A DNA stretch of 35,841 nucleotides from CAYLGY01 sp964383325 (GCA_964383325.1 CAYLGY010000017.1:1-35841); one strand, 5' to 3'; shown: positions 16,534 through 25,538, counted from the first letter of the stretch. Numbers and translations: made by a program. Notes: generated by a model not told the origin, from the letters alone.

Positions 16534-16989
16534 ATGGCGAAATCCAGCCCGAATGAAAAGATCCAGTCCGGTTTCCAGGCATTCGACCCGGCTGCAGTCA
16601 CCGAACAGGTGCGCGAGTTGACCGAGAAGAGCATCGAGCAGTCCTCGAAGGCCTATGAGACCTTGAAGGAAAATGTCGAGTCCGTGCAGAAGGCTGTCGA
16701 GCAGTCGCTCGAGTCGGCCCGAGCGAGCGGCAGCGAATTGTCGCGCAAGACGATTTCTGCCATCCGCGCCAATACCGAGGCCGGCTTCGATCATCTCGAG
16801 GCTCTGTCGCGCGTGACGACCTTCTCCCAGTTCGTCGAACTCCAGTCGGCCTATCTGCGCCGGCAGTCGGAAGCTTCCCTGGAGCAGTTCAAGGAAGTCC
16901 AGACGGCTGCGGCCCAGTTCGCAGAGAATGCGTTCAAGCCGCTAAAGGATTCCTATTCGCGCAACTTCACCGGCTCTTCCGCTGCCTGA
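16534..16989 (+). CDS. Phasin family protein
   Basis: A 151-aa amphipathic, mostly helical protein with the phasin pattern: VREL-TEKSIEQSSKAYETLKEN, then SRKTISAIRANTEAGFDHLEALSRV, then FVELQSAYLRRQ and a tail with AENAFKPLKDSYSRNF. Phasins coat PHA granules and control their size and number. There are no cysteines or catalytic motifs. It stands alone, with its own promoter upstream and a strong terminator 23 bp after the stop, and lies about 9 kb from phaR-phaA-phaB. The shared operator-like element suggests joint control with that locus. Confidence 0.9.
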   Translation: MAKSSPNEKIQSGFQAFDPAAVTEQVRELTEKSIEQSSKAYETLKENVESVQKAVEQSLESARASGSELSRKTISAIRANTEAGFDHLEALSRVTTFSQFVELQSAYLRRQSEASLEQFKEVQTAAAQFAENAFKPLKDSYSRNFTGSSAA

Positions 16990-17012
16990 GCCGATTGCGC
17001 ACTGCAAGACAG

Positions 17013-17046
17013 GGCCCGGCCGGAGCTGATTCCGCCGGGCCTTTTT
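17013..17046 (+). terminator. Intrinsic terminator after the phasin gene
   Basis: GGCCCGGC-CGGA (17013-17024) pairs with TCCG-CCGGGCC (17031-17041), with one bulged C and a 6-nt loop, and is followed directly by TTTTT (17042-17046). This is a textbook rho-independent terminator for the monocistronic phasin message. Confidence 0.85.
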
Positions 17047-17130
17047 CATGCGTTGCAGGATGCAGGCGGCGTTGGCATCGGCCGAAACTGGCTGTAGAGA
17101 TGTGGGCCACGCATTTGCCGGGAGTTCGCC

Positions 17131-18078
17131 ATGCCGCTTGATGTCGCCGTCCAGATGGATCACATTTCCACCATCAGCATCGCCGGTGACACGACATTCG
17201 CGCTCCTGCTGGAAGCACAGCGGCGCGGCCATCACCTCTTCCATTACACGCCCCGGCAATTGTCGATGCGCGGAACGGCGGTGACGGCCGTGGCTGAACC
17301 CCTGCGCGTCCAGGACCGTGTCGGCGCCCATTTCGATCTTGGCGAAGCCCGGCGGCTGGACCTTGCCGGGATGGATGTGGTCCTGCTCCGCCAGGACCCG
17401 CCCTTCGACATGTCCTACATCACCACGACGCACCTGCTTGAGCGGATTCATCCGCAAACCCTGGTCGTCAACGACCCTGCCTGGGTGCGCAACAGTCCCG
17501 AAAAGCTGTTCGTGATGGATTTTCCGGACCTGATGCCCGAGACGCTCATCACGCGTGATCCCGACGAGATTGCCGCGTTCCGGCGCGAGTTCGGTGACAT
17601 CATCATCAAGCCGCTCTATGGCAATGGCGGCGCCGGCGTGTTCCATCTGCAGGATGGCGACCGGAATCTGTCCTCCCTGCTCGAGATCTTCGACAGCATG
17701 TTCCGCGAACCCTATATCGTGCAGCGCTACCTGCGCGAGGTCCGCAAGGGCGACAAGCGCATCATCCTGATCGAGGGGGAGGCCGTCGGCGCCATCAATC
17801 GCGTGCCGTCGGAGTCCGATGCCCGTTCCAACATGCATGCCGGCGGCAAGGCCGAACCTGCGGAGCTTACGGATCGCGATCGCGAGATCTGTGCCCGGAT
17901 CGGCCCGGCGCTGCGCGAGCGCGGCTTCACGCTGGTCGGCATCGATGTCATTGGCGACCGGCTGACCGAAATCAATGTGACTTCGCCAACCGGAATACGC
18001 GAAATCAGGCGTTTCGGCGGTCCGGATATCGCGACCCTGTTCTGGGATGCGGTCGAGGCGCGGCGCAATTGTTCTTGA
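17131..18078 (+). CDS. gshB: Glutathione synthetase
   Basis: Joins gamma-glutamylcysteine and glycine with ATP to make glutathione. The 315-aa protein has the GshB N-terminal domain (VAVQMDHISTISIAGDTTFALLLEA) and DVVLLRQDPPFDMSYITTTHLLE, then an ATP-grasp domain: IIKPLYGNGGAGVF (glycine-rich loop), PYIVQRYLREVRKGDKRIILIEGE, and the metal-binding end LTEINVTSPTGIREI. Length equals the E. coli enzyme. The ATG at 17131 follows a GGGAG ribosome site. comM lies 83 bp downstream in the same direction, a common rhizobial arrangement. Confidence 0.95.
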   Translation: MPLDVAVQMDHISTISIAGDTTFALLLEAQRRGHHLFHYTPRQLSMRGTAVTAVAEPLRVQDRVGAHFDLGEARRLDLAGMDVVLLRQDPPFDMSYITTTHLLERIHPQTLVVNDPAWVRNSPEKLFVMDFPDLMPETLITRDPDEIAAFRREFGDIIIKPLYGNGGAGVFHLQDGDRNLSSLLEIFDSMFREPYIVQRYLREVRKGDKRIILIEGEAVGAINRVPSESDARSNMHAGGKAEPAELTDRDREICARIGPALRERGFTLVGIDVIGDRLTEINVTSPTGIREIRRFGGPDIATLFWDAVEARRNCS

Positions 18079-18161
18079 TTTGTGCCGGGCAATGTGGTTG
18101 ATGCCAGCTGAATGATGGGGGCGCTGCCGGGGGTGGGGCGGCGGAAATGAGGGGGGCGGCC

Positions 18162-19697
18162 ATGGTATCGCGGGTGCGTACCATTGCATTCCAGGGAATC
18201 GAAGCCGTGCCGGTCGACGTGCAGGTCATGCTGTCGCCGGGAAAGATTGCCATGCATATTGTCGGCCTGCCGGACAAGGCGGTGGCCGAGAGCCGCGAAC
18301 GGGTGCAGGCCGCGCTGCATTCGTCCGGCCTTGCCCTGCCGGCGAAGAAGGTGACGATCAATCTGGCGCCGGCCGATCTGCCCAAGGAAGGCAGTCATTA
18401 TGATCTGCCGATCGCCCTCGGATTGATGGCAGCGCTGGGCGCCATTCCCTCCGATGCGCTGGCCGGCTATGTCGTGCTCGGCGAATTGTCGCTGGACGGG
18501 ACGATTGCCGCGGTTTCCGGCGCGCTGCCGGCAGCGATCAGCGCCAATGCAATGAATTACGGGTTGATCTGCCCTGCCGCAAGCGGTTCGGAAGCGGCAT
18601 GGGCCGGTCCCGGGATCGAGATCCTCGCGCCGCGCAGCCTGATTGCCATGGCCAATCACTTTCGCGGCACCCAGGTCTTGTCCCGGCCGGTGCCTGCCGT
18701 GCAGGGGCCGGGTCCGAATCTTCCCGATCTCGCGGAAATCAAGGGGCAGGAGAGCGCAAGGCGGGCGCTGGAGGTGGCGGCGGCCGGCGGCCATCACCTC
18801 TTGATGATCGGTCCTCCCGGTTCCGGCAAGTCCATGCTGGCCCAGCGGCTGCCCTCGATCCTGCCGCCGCTGTCGCCACAGGAAATGCTGGAAGTGTCGA
18901 TGATCGCGTCGGTTGCCGGTGAACTGGATGAAGGCAAGCTGTCCGACCGCCGGCCTTTCCGTGCGCCGCACCATTCGGCCTCGATGGCGGCGCTGGTCGG
19001 GGGAGGCCTGCGCGCACGGCCGGGCGAGGCATCGCTGGCCCATCACGGCGTGCTGTTTCTCGACGAATTGCCGGAGTTCACGCCTCAGGTGATCGATTCG
19101 CTTCGCCAACCGATTGAAACCGGCGAATGCGTCATCGCGCGCGCCAATCACCGCATTTCCTATCCAGCCCACATCCAGCTCGTCGCCGCAATGAATCCGT
19201 GCCGGTGCGGCATGGCGGGAGAGCCGGGACGCAGCTGCTCGCGCGGGCCGCGCTGTGCGACGGATTACCAGGCGCGCATCTCGGGGCCCTTGCTCGACCG
19301 GATCGACCTGCGAGTGGAGGTGCCGGCGGTCAGCGCCCAGGATCTCATCCGCCCGTCCGCGGCGGAGCCGAGCCGCGCCGTGGCCGCGCGCGTCGAACGG
19401 GCCCGGGCCCTGCAACGGCAGCGCTTTGCGGCATTGGGGGAGTCGGGCATCCTGACCAATGCGCGCTGCGGCACCGCGCTGATCGAGCGGATCGCGGCGC
19501 CCGACAGCTCCGGTCTTGCCCTGATGCGGGATGCGAGCGATCGCCTCGGCCTGTCTGCGCGCGCCTATCATCGCGTGCTGAAGGTGGCGCGGACGCTGGC
19601 CGATCTCGAAGGGCTGGAGTGCGTCGGCCGGATCCATGTCGCGGAGGCGATCAGCTACCGGATTGCCGGTCCCGGCCAATCCGGCGCGGCGGCCTGA
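18162..19697 (+). CDS. comM: ComM/YifB-type Mg-chelatase-like AAA ATPase
   Basis: A 511-aa AAA+ protein. ComM is a hexameric helicase that drives branch migration during integration of transformed DNA in naturally competent bacteria; in others its role is less clear. The N-terminal Lon-protease-like domain (MHIVGLPDKAVAESRERV, PKEGSHYDLPIALG) is followed by the ATPase with Walker A GPPGSGKS at residues 217-224, Walker B GVLFLDELPEF, and a zinc-like cysteine cluster (MNPCRCG ... RSCSRGPRCATDYQ). The C-terminal domain ends LSARAYHRVLKVARTLADLE. The ATG at 18162, behind GGGGGG, was preferred over one five codons upstream. Confidence 0.93.
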   Translation: MVSRVRTIAFQGIEAVPVDVQVMLSPGKIAMHIVGLPDKAVAESRERVQAALHSSGLALPAKKVTINLAPADLPKEGSHYDLPIALGLMAALGAIPSDALAGYVVLGELSLDGTIAAVSGALPAAISANAMNYGLICPAASGSEAAWAGPGIEILAPRSLIAMANHFRGTQVLSRPVPAVQGPGPNLPDLAEIKGQESARRALEVAAAGGHHLLMIGPPGSGKSMLAQRLPSILPPLSPQEMLEVSMIASVAGELDEGKLSDRRPFRAPHHSASMAALVGGGLRARPGEASLAHHGVLFLDELPEFTPQVIDSLRQPIETGECVIARANHRISYPAHIQLVAAMNPCRCGMAGEPGRSCSRGPRCATDYQARISGPLLDRIDLRVEVPAVSAQDLIRPSAAEPSRAVAARVERARALQRQRFAALGESGILTNARCGTALIERIAAPDSSGLALMRDASDRLGLSARAYHRVLKVARTLADLEGLECVGRIHVAEAISYRIAGPGQSGAAA

Positions 19698-19812
19698 GGG
19701 AGGGACAGAAGCCGGCTCGCGCGGGAGGAGGGGAACGGAAAGCGCGCTGACAGGGCGCAATGCGGATGCAAATTAACGGGATTTTTACTACGATTGATGA
19801 AACTGGCGAGAT

Positions 19813-19830
19813 GAATCGGCGGCATGAATC
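19813..19830. promoter_or_regulatory. Paired GANTC sites at the podJ-like gene start
   Basis: GAATC occurs at 19813-19817 and 19826-19830, flanking the start codon at 19824. About 40 bp upstream is TTAA-N7-TTTA, a weak match to the CtrA half-site pattern TTAA-N7-TTAA. In Caulobacter podJ is cell-cycle regulated and GcrA uses methylated GANTC sites, so these may time expression. This is inference from motif and gene identity. Confidence 0.35.
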
Positions 19831-22670
19831 AAGCGCCGGAACCGCCCGCCATTCAGGGCTCGCCGCAAGGACGGACGACGGATCGGATCATGGACCATAC
19901 CGCCCCGCGACATCGACGGGATAGGAAAGCTCGCCAGCGTCCGTCTGGCGAATCCCTGGATCGCGTCGACCGGGTCCTGAGCGATCTGGAGCAGCAGCTA
20001 TCTGTCTGCGATGAAGGAACAGGCGAGGCGGGAAGGAAGCCGCGGGAGGTCCACCCGGGCGATCGGGAAAGCGGTTCAGGCGCGGACGATCCCTTTTCGG
20101 ATAATTTCGCGGCAGTGCAATGGCTCGAAGATGAACTGAAGGCCCTTCGCGATGGCCTGACTGCGGAGGCAGAGCCGGATCTGCAAACCGAATTCGCCGC
20201 TCTGAAGGCGGATTTCGAGGATGCGCTGGAAGTGGCGCGACGGGCCGGGGGAGCGGGACTGGGCAGGATTTTCGATCGGCTGGCGCGAAATGTCGAGCGT
20301 CTTGCCAGCCGTCCCGAGGTGACATCCACCGATGAGCTTCGCGAGGAAGTCGGCGCCATTCGTCATGAGCTGGACGTGCTGGCGCAGTCGGAAACGGAGG
20401 CAATGGCGCGCCGGGGCAAGGGCGCGCCGACGCCTGCCCCCGGGGGGGATGCAGCGCGCCCAGCGCGGGAACTGGCAATGCTGGCGGGGCAGCTCGGGCA
20501 GATCCGGGACGCGATTCGCCTTCTGCCGGATGCCGCTGCCATCCGTTCCCTGGAGGGCAAGTTTCGCGCGTTGGCGCAGGCGGTCGAGCAGTTCGTACAG
20601 GCCCGGGCGGATCTCACTCCCGGTTCGATGCAATGGGTCGGGAAGCGGCTGGACGAAATCGTCCGGGCCATTGCCGGGCATCGCGATGGCATCGAGCGTC
20701 AGGAGATCGCGCGGATCGAGGCGCGGCTTGCATCGCTGGCGGAACAGGTCGACGAACTTGCGGCGCAGGGATCCCTGTCGGGGCTCGACAAGCTTGCCGA
20801 GCGGATGGACCTTCTCGCGGATGCTGCCCGACTGCCGGCGGAGGCCGTCGAGTCACTGGCACGCCGGGTCGATGCGCTGTCCGGGAAGCTCGAACAGGCC
20901 GTCGCGAATCTGCAGCGTCTCGGGAGGCTGGAGGCGCGGCTCGATGCGATTGCCGGGATGGTTGCGGCTTCGGGCCCGGCCGCGGCCGCGGGCAACGAGC
21001 GGATCCTCGCGGCCGTCGAAAGCGGGTTTTCTGCCGTTGGCCGCCAGATCGATGGTCTTGCCGTAGAGGGGCTGGATCCGCAATTGCTCGGCAGCCTCGA
21101 GCGGCAGCTTGCTGAGATCGGTCGGCAATTGTCGGTTGCCAACCCTGCCGCGGACCAGCCCGGAACGGAAGCTGCCGGCCTCGACGAGGAGCAGATTCGC
21201 GAGGCAGCGCGCGAGGCGGCGGAAGCCGCGGTCCGCGCCTTGCCGTCTTCCCAGGCGGCACATCCGTCCTTCGATTTGCTGGCGCAGGAATTGCGGCAGC
21301 TCGAGGAAATCGCGCGCCAGTCGGAAGAGCGCAACTCGCGGACATTCGAATCGGTACATGACACCCTGCTGACCATCATTGACCGGCTTTCCGAGCTTGA
21401 GAGAGTGGGCCCGGATCGTGCAGGTCCGGAGCGCGATTGGCGGCTTGAGCCCATTGTCGATGATCTTACCGTGGTCGAACCCGGATCAGGGTCGCAAGAT
21501 CCGCGGCAGGTGCGCTGGCGAGACGAGGCGCATGCTGCCGCCCGGCCCGATCCGGTGGAAGCTGCCCGGCGCGCGGCCCGCATGGCGAGGCAGGAACCTG
21601 ATGCGGCCAGGGAGCACTACGCCGACGATCCGTCGGCGCCTCCGCCGCGCCGACGTTCCGGCCTGCTGGCTCGTGGCCAGATTGCGACCCTGTTCGGCAT
21701 TGTTTTCTGCCTGTTCGTGTTTTCCGCCTATCAATTGGGCAAGCAATTGCTGGTAAATCCGGCGGATCTGGCGCTCGAACTGCCAGGCGCGGGGTCCGGG
21801 CAGCTTGAGGTGCCTGGCCCTGCGGTCACTCTGGCTGCGGCGCATCCTGACGTCGATGGAACCGGCGCGCCGGAGATCGGCCTTGCCGCCGGGAAGGATC
21901 AACCTGCCGCGGGCGCGGCTTTCCCCCGGTCGCCGATCGCTGCTGCGATCGGACCGCAATCGTTGCGGGAGGCCGCGGAGCGAAATGATCCCAAGGCGCT
22001 TTATGCAATCGGTGCGCGCTATGCCGACGGGCTGGGGATGGAGCGAGATCCCAGGGAGGCCGCGCGCTGGTTCGGGCGGGCCGCCGATCTCGGATCTGCG
22101 CCGGCGCGTTATCGCCTCGGCAAGCTGTACGAGAAGGGGCTTCTGGGGAAACGTGACCTCGCCCGGGCGATCGAGCTGTACCGCCAGGCTGCGGCGCAGG
22201 GAAGCGCCAGCGCGATGCACGATCTGGGCGTCCTCTTTGCAACCAGCACGGAGAAGGGCCCGGACAATGTGGCGGCGGCGCATTGGTTCCGGCGGGCGGC
22301 GGAACTCGGCGTGACGGATAGCCAGTACAATATCGGGATCTTGAGCGCGAGCGGGCTTGGAACCGATCTGGATCTGGTGGAATCCTGGAAATGGTTCGCG
22401 CTGGCTGCCAGCGCCGGTGACAAGGTTGCGCTCGGCAAGCGGGAAGAAATCGCTGCCCGAATGACGCCGGAGGAACTCGCCGAAGCGCAGGCCCGGTTCG
22501 AGGCCTGGCGTCCTTCTCCGGCCAGTCCCGAGGCCAATCGCGTGGAATTGCCGGACGAATGGAAAGGGGGCAGCCTGAACCTTGCCGGCGGCGGGACTTC
22601 CATCCAGCGCCTGCTCGATCCGAACGGAAAGGATCTCGGCATGGCGGAGGCGACGCTGACCGGGAGATGA
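19824..22670 (+). CDS. PodJ-like polar localisation protein with coiled coils, one membrane span and SEL1 repeats
   Basis: A 948-aa protein with PodJ architecture. Residues 1-610 are cytoplasmic, rich in Glu/Ala/Leu/Arg, with long predicted coiled coils (LEQQLSV, LARRVDALSGKLEQAVANLQ, FDLLAQELRQLEEIARQSEER). A single membrane helix lies at about 619-637 (IATLFGIVFCLFVFSAYQLG). The periplasmic part has at least four SEL1-like repeats at about 715-870 (ALYAIGARYADGLGMERDPR, ARYRLGKLYEKGLLGKRDL, MHDLGVLF, SQYNIGILSASGLGTDLDL). PodJ organises a cell pole and recruits the PleC kinase and adhesion or pilus factors. The ATG at 19824 has a weak ribosome site; an ATG at 19890 is an alternative. No peptidoglycan-binding domain is obvious at the end. 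Confidence 0.85.
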   Translation: MNQAPEPPAIQGSPQGRTTDRIMDHTAPRHRRDRKARQRPSGESLDRVDRVLSDLEQQLSVCDEGTGEAGRKPREVHPGDRESGSGADDPFSDNFAAVQWLEDELKALRDGLTAEAEPDLQTEFAALKADFEDALEVARRAGGAGLGRIFDRLARNVERLASRPEVTSTDELREEVGAIRHELDVLAQSETEAMARRGKGAPTPAPGGDAARPARELAMLAGQLGQIRDAIRLLPDAAAIRSLEGKFRALAQAVEQFVQARADLTPGSMQWVGKRLDEIVRAIAGHRDGIERQEIARIEARLASLAEQVDELAAQGSLSGLDKLAERMDLLADAARLPAEAVESLARRVDALSGKLEQAVANLQRLGRLEARLDAIAGMVAASGPAAAAGNERILAAVESGFSAVGRQIDGLAVEGLDPQLLGSLERQLAEIGRQLSVANPAADQPGTEAAGLDEEQIREAAREAAEAAVRALPSSQAAHPSFDLLAQELRQLEEIARQSEERNSRTFESVHDTLLTIIDRLSELERVGPDRAGPERDWRLEPIVDDLTVVEPGSGSQDPRQVRWRDEAHAAARPDPVEAARRAARMARQEPDAAREHYADDPSAPPPRRRSGLLARGQIATLFGIVFCLFVFSAYQLGKQLLVNPADLALELPGAGSGQLEVPGPAVTLAAAHPDVDGTGAPEIGLAAGKDQPAAGAAFPRSPIAAAIGPQSLREAAERNDPKALYAIGARYADGLGMERDPREAARWFGRAADLGSAPARYRLGKLYEKGLLGKRDLARAIELYRQAAAQGSASAMHDLGVLFATSTEKGPDNVAAAHWFRRAAELGVTDSQYNIGILSASGLGTDLDLVESWKWFALAASAGDKVALGKREEIAARMTPEELAEAQARFEAWRPSPASPEANRVELPDEWKGGSLNLAGGGTSIQRLLDPNGKDLGMAEATLTGR

Positions 22671-22863
22671 CCGGTGCGCAACATTGCGGAAGCTTCTGCG
22701 ACCGCTTTGCCCACAAGGTTTGACAGGATGTCCGGTTCCGCGCAAGAGAGGGTTAAAGTCTTTCCTGTATGACAGGGTTGCGCTGCGGCATGCCGGGTAC
22801 GGAATGCCATGACCTCAACGAATCCGGGTGAAGCCACGGGTAAGCCAAGAATCGAGTTCTCGG

Positions 22864-23787
22864 GTGGGTATCTATCTGCCGATCGCCGAATTGTCGGTAA
22901 ACATGATGGTCCTCCTGGCCATGGGCGGGGCCGTCGGATTTCTTTCCGGCATGTTCGGCGTCGGCGGTGGCTTTCTGATCACGCCCCTTCTGATCTTCTA
23001 CAATATTCCGCCGGCAATTGCCGTGGCGACCGGCGCGAATCAGGTGGTCGCATCCTCGATGTCCGGCGCCCTGTTCCATCTCAAGCGCGGTTCGCTGGAT
23101 TTCAAGCTCGGCACGCTGTTGCTGGTTGGCGGGTTGTTCGGGTCCACGGCCGGCGCCTATGTCTTTGCGATCCTGCGCAGCGTCGGCCAGCTCGATCTCA
23201 TCATTTCCCTGCTCTATGTCGTTCTGCTCGGCATGGTCGGCGCGTTGATGCTGGTAGAGAGCGCCCGCTCGCTGCGCCGAGCCCGGCAGGGCCAATCCGC
23301 AGCGCTGCGCAAGCCGGGTCAGCATAACTGGATCCACCGGCTGCCGCTGAAAATGCGGTTTCGCGCATCCAAGCTCTATGTCAGCGTGATTCCCGTGCTC
23401 GGCATCGGTTTTTTCATCGGTTTTCTGGCGTCGATCATGGGTGTGGGCGGCGGCTTCATCATGGTGCCGGCCCTGATCTACCTGCTGAGAGTGCCGACAA
23501 ATGTCGTGATCGGGACGTCCCTGTTCCAGATCATCTTCGTTGCGGCCTACACAACCTTGATTCACGCCACCGCCAACCAGACCGTCGATATCGTGCTTGC
23601 AGTATTGCTGATGCTTGGCGGCGTGGTCGGGGCGCAATATGGCGCCAAGGTCGGGCAGAAGCTGCGCGGCGAGCAGCTTCGGGCCTTGCTCGCCCTGCTG
23701 GTCCTTGCCGTGGCGATCCGGCTTGCCTTTGGCCTGTTCGTCACGCCGGACAGCATCTTCAGCCTCGCGGCCGACGAGGGGGTGTGA
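22864..23787 (+). CDS. TauE/SafE (TSUP) family membrane exporter
   Basis: A 307-aa integral membrane protein with about eight helices in two related halves, each starting with a glycine-rich signature: GFLSGMFGVGGGFLITPLL and GFLASIMGVGGGFIMVPALI. TSUP proteins move sulfite, sulfonates or other organic anions across the inner membrane; the substrate here is not evident. The GTG at 22864 gives IYLPIAELSVN, the usual rhizobial N-terminus; a GTG at 22828 would add 12 residues of uncertain value. The stop overlaps the next gene's ATG (TGATG), so the two are translationally coupled. The 193 bp before it show no clear signal. Confidence 0.88.
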   Translation: MGIYLPIAELSVNMMVLLAMGGAVGFLSGMFGVGGGFLITPLLIFYNIPPAIAVATGANQVVASSMSGALFHLKRGSLDFKLGTLLLVGGLFGSTAGAYVFAILRSVGQLDLIISLLYVVLLGMVGALMLVESARSLRRARQGQSAALRKPGQHNWIHRLPLKMRFRASKLYVSVIPVLGIGFFIGFLASIMGVGGGFIMVPALIYLLRVPTNVVIGTSLFQIIFVAAYTTLIHATANQTVDIVLAVLLMLGGVVGAQYGAKVGQKLRGEQLRALLALLVLAVAIRLAFGLFVTPDSIFSLAADEGV

Positions 23788-24602
23788 TGCGGGCGGCGCT
23801 TCCGAACCTGTCTGACTTGCTGGCCGGAGGCATCCAGGCGGCGCTTTTCGCCGCCTTGCTGCTGTCGGGTTCCGCTGCGCTGGCGCAAGAGGCGCGGGAG
23901 CGGATCGAGATTGGCCTTTCGACCGAGCGCATTGCCATCACTTCCGAGTTTTCGGGCGCCGATCTGACGATTTTCGGCGCGCTCGACAATGTCGACCCGC
24001 TCGTCATGTATCGCGGCCGATACGATGTGATCGTGACGCTGCAGGGACCGCCGCGCACCACGGTTGTCCGGCGCAAGGAGCGTGTGCTCGGCATGTGGAT
24101 GAATGTCGAATCGAAGACGTTCCATGAGGTGCCGCAATCCTATGTGATGGCGATGACCCGCGAGCCGCAGGATATTGCCAGCGACGAGGTCTTCCGTTCC
24201 ATGGGCCTTGGAGCCGCGGCCATTCGCTTCCAGGCAGCCGAGATGGACGACGATCCCGCGCGCATCGCGGAGTTCGCGGCGGCGCTGCGTCAGCAGAAGC
24301 AAGCGCTCGGCCTGTACACGGAGCGGCCGGGCGGCGTGCAATTCCTGTCGCAGACCCTGTTCCGGGCCACGGTCCCGCTGGCTCCCGACGTTCCGGTGGG
24401 GACGCATCGGGCCCGCGTCTATCTGTTCAAGAATGGCGAGTTCATCCATGAGACCTCGACCACGCTGGTCATCTACAAGGCCGGTCTGGAAGAACGCATT
24501 CATTATGTCGCCCATGCCTACAGCTTCCTGTACGGGCTTGGCGCCGTCTTTCTCGCAATATTGATCGGCTGGCTTGGCCGCATCCTGTTCCGCAAGGACT
24601 GA
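23787..24602 (+). CDS. TIGR02186-type membrane-anchored periplasmic protein
   Basis: A 271-aa protein with an N-terminal signal sequence (LFAALLLSGSAALAQE), a periplasmic domain with a recognisable opening (IEIGLSTERIAITSEFSGADLTIFGAL), and a C-terminal membrane helix (FLYGLGAVFLAILIGWLGRILF) ending in a short basic tail. This fits the conserved alphaproteobacterial family TIGR02186, of unknown function, which is usually found next to a TSUP exporter, as here. Start and stop overlap that gene by one base, which argues for a joint membrane complex. It is convergent with the XRE regulator gene. Function is not known; a partner or accessory role to the exporter is an inference. Confidence 0.85.
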   Translation: MRAALPNLSDLLAGGIQAALFAALLLSGSAALAQEARERIEIGLSTERIAITSEFSGADLTIFGALDNVDPLVMYRGRYDVIVTLQGPPRTTVVRRKERVLGMWMNVESKTFHEVPQSYVMAMTREPQDIASDEVFRSMGLGAAAIRFQAAEMDDDPARIAEFAAALRQQKQALGLYTERPGGVQFLSQTLFRATVPLAPDVPVGTHRARVYLFKNGEFIHETSTTLVIYKAGLEERIHYVAHAYSFLYGLGAVFLAILIGWLGRILFRKD

Positions 24603-24615
24603 TTGCGGGACGTGC

Positions 24616-24633
24616 GGGGCGAATTCCCGCCCC
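24616..24633. terminator. Hairpin between convergent genes, possible bidirectional terminator
   Basis: GGGGCG (24616-24621) pairs with CGCCCC (24628-24633) around the loop AATTCC, centrally placed in the 40-bp gap between two convergent genes. There is no T-run on either side, so intrinsic termination is uncertain. Confidence 0.35.
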
Positions 24634-24642
24634 AGCCCGATC

Positions 24643-24996
24643 TCAGGGGTCCGACAGCAGCGCAATGAGCTGTTCGAGCCTTGCCTCGTCCAGCTCGCCG
24701 ATCCGCCGGGAGAGAAGGTTGGCAAGCTCGGTGGCGCGGGGCGACAGATGGGTGGTATCGATGGTGACGCGGGGATGCGAGAGCAGCGCCAATCGCTGCA
24801 ATTGATCCGCCTCGTCCCATATGATGTTGAAATAGCCGATGATCTTCTGCAGCATGACCCAGCTTGGCATGCCCCGGTGGCCATGCTCGAGCGCCGACAG
24901 ATAGGCCGGGCTCACGCCAAGAGCCTCCGCCATCTCCTTCTGGGTCACGCCGCGCGAAGCACGCAGGCGCCGCATTTCAAGCCCGAACGGGGTCAT
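24643..24996 (-). CDS. XRE-family helix-turn-helix regulator
   Basis: A 117-aa protein with an N-terminal HTH_3 domain (residues about 1-60: MRRLRASRGVTQKEMAEALG, then SPAYLSALEHGHRG) and a C-terminal helical region (DTTHLSPRATELANLLSRRI) that may mediate dimerisation. The regulated genes are unknown. Its ATG overlaps the stop of the Smr gene (ATGA), making it the last gene of the minus-strand tim44-mltA-smr-xre cluster. This order recurs in Hyphomicrobiales, so it is a chromosomal housekeeping regulator rather than a phage or toxin-antitoxin gene. Confidence 0.88.
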   Translation of the reverse strand: MTPFGLEMRRLRASRGVTQKEMAEALGVSPAYLSALEHGHRGMPSWVMLQKIIGYFNIIWDEADQLQRLALLSHPRVTIDTTHLSPRATELANLLSRRIGELDEARLEQLIALLSDP

Positions 24997-25538
24997 TTCC
25001 GGTGCCGCCTCAGCCGGACATAGAATGCTCCTTCACCGCCGTGCACGCGGCCGGCGGTATCGTAGCCGCTGACCAGATCGGAAAATGGCGGCGTGGCAAG
25101 CCAGTGCGGGACAGCGGAACGCAGCACGCCGCCCGAGATCGTGCCCTTGCCGGTGATGACGAGGACATGCCGCAGCCCCGAACCGTGGGCATGGCGAAGG
25201 AAGCCGAGCAATGCGTCATAGGCGCGCGTCTGGGTCATGTCGTGCAGATCGAGGGTGCCGTGGAGGCCGAGCCGGCCCTTGCTCAGCTTCCTATGGGTCG
25301 CCCGGTCGATGACCGAGGGCCGGCGCGCCTCTGTCCTCTTTGCCCGCGGGGAAATGGCCGGCGCGTGGGCAGGCGGAGACGGCCATGCCGCAACCGGCGC
25401 TTCTTCTGGCGCAGCACTCTCTGCATCCAGAGGCTGCGCAGCCTGACGACCGGAGATCGGCCGCACGGTGCGCGCGACGGAAGACCACAGGCGCCGGTCC
25501 TCTTCGGACAGGAAGCGCCGCTTGCGCGCGCCGCTCAT
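24993..25538 (-). CDS. Smr-domain protein
   Basis: A 181-aa protein. Residues about 1-95 are a charged, Pro/Ala-rich, likely disordered region (starting MSGARKRRFLSEEDRRLW). Residues about 96-181 are an Smr domain with the two signature motifs LDLHDMTQTRAYDALLGFL and HVLVITGKGTISGGVLR. Smr domains bind or nick nucleic acids; stand-alone bacterial forms have been linked to ribosome rescue and mRNA cleavage. No MutS domain is attached. The ATG overlaps the mltA stop (ATGA) and its own stop overlaps the XRE start, so the three genes are translationally coupled. Confidence 0.92.
   Translation of the reverse strand: MSGARKRRFLSEEDRRLWSSVARTVRPISGRQAAQPLDAESAAPEEAPVAAWPSPPAHAPAISPRAKRTEARRPSVIDRATHRKLSKGRLGLHGTLDLHDMTQTRAYDALLGFLRHAHGSGLRHVLVITGKGTISGGVLRSAVPHWLATPPFSDLVSGYDTAGRVHGGEGAFYVRLRRHRK

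Noticed and set aside
17727..19760. A 677-codon minus-strand frame opposite gshB and comM
   Set aside because: Low-complexity Arg/Gly/Pro/His-rich translation with no domain; antisense shadow of two well-conserved genes.
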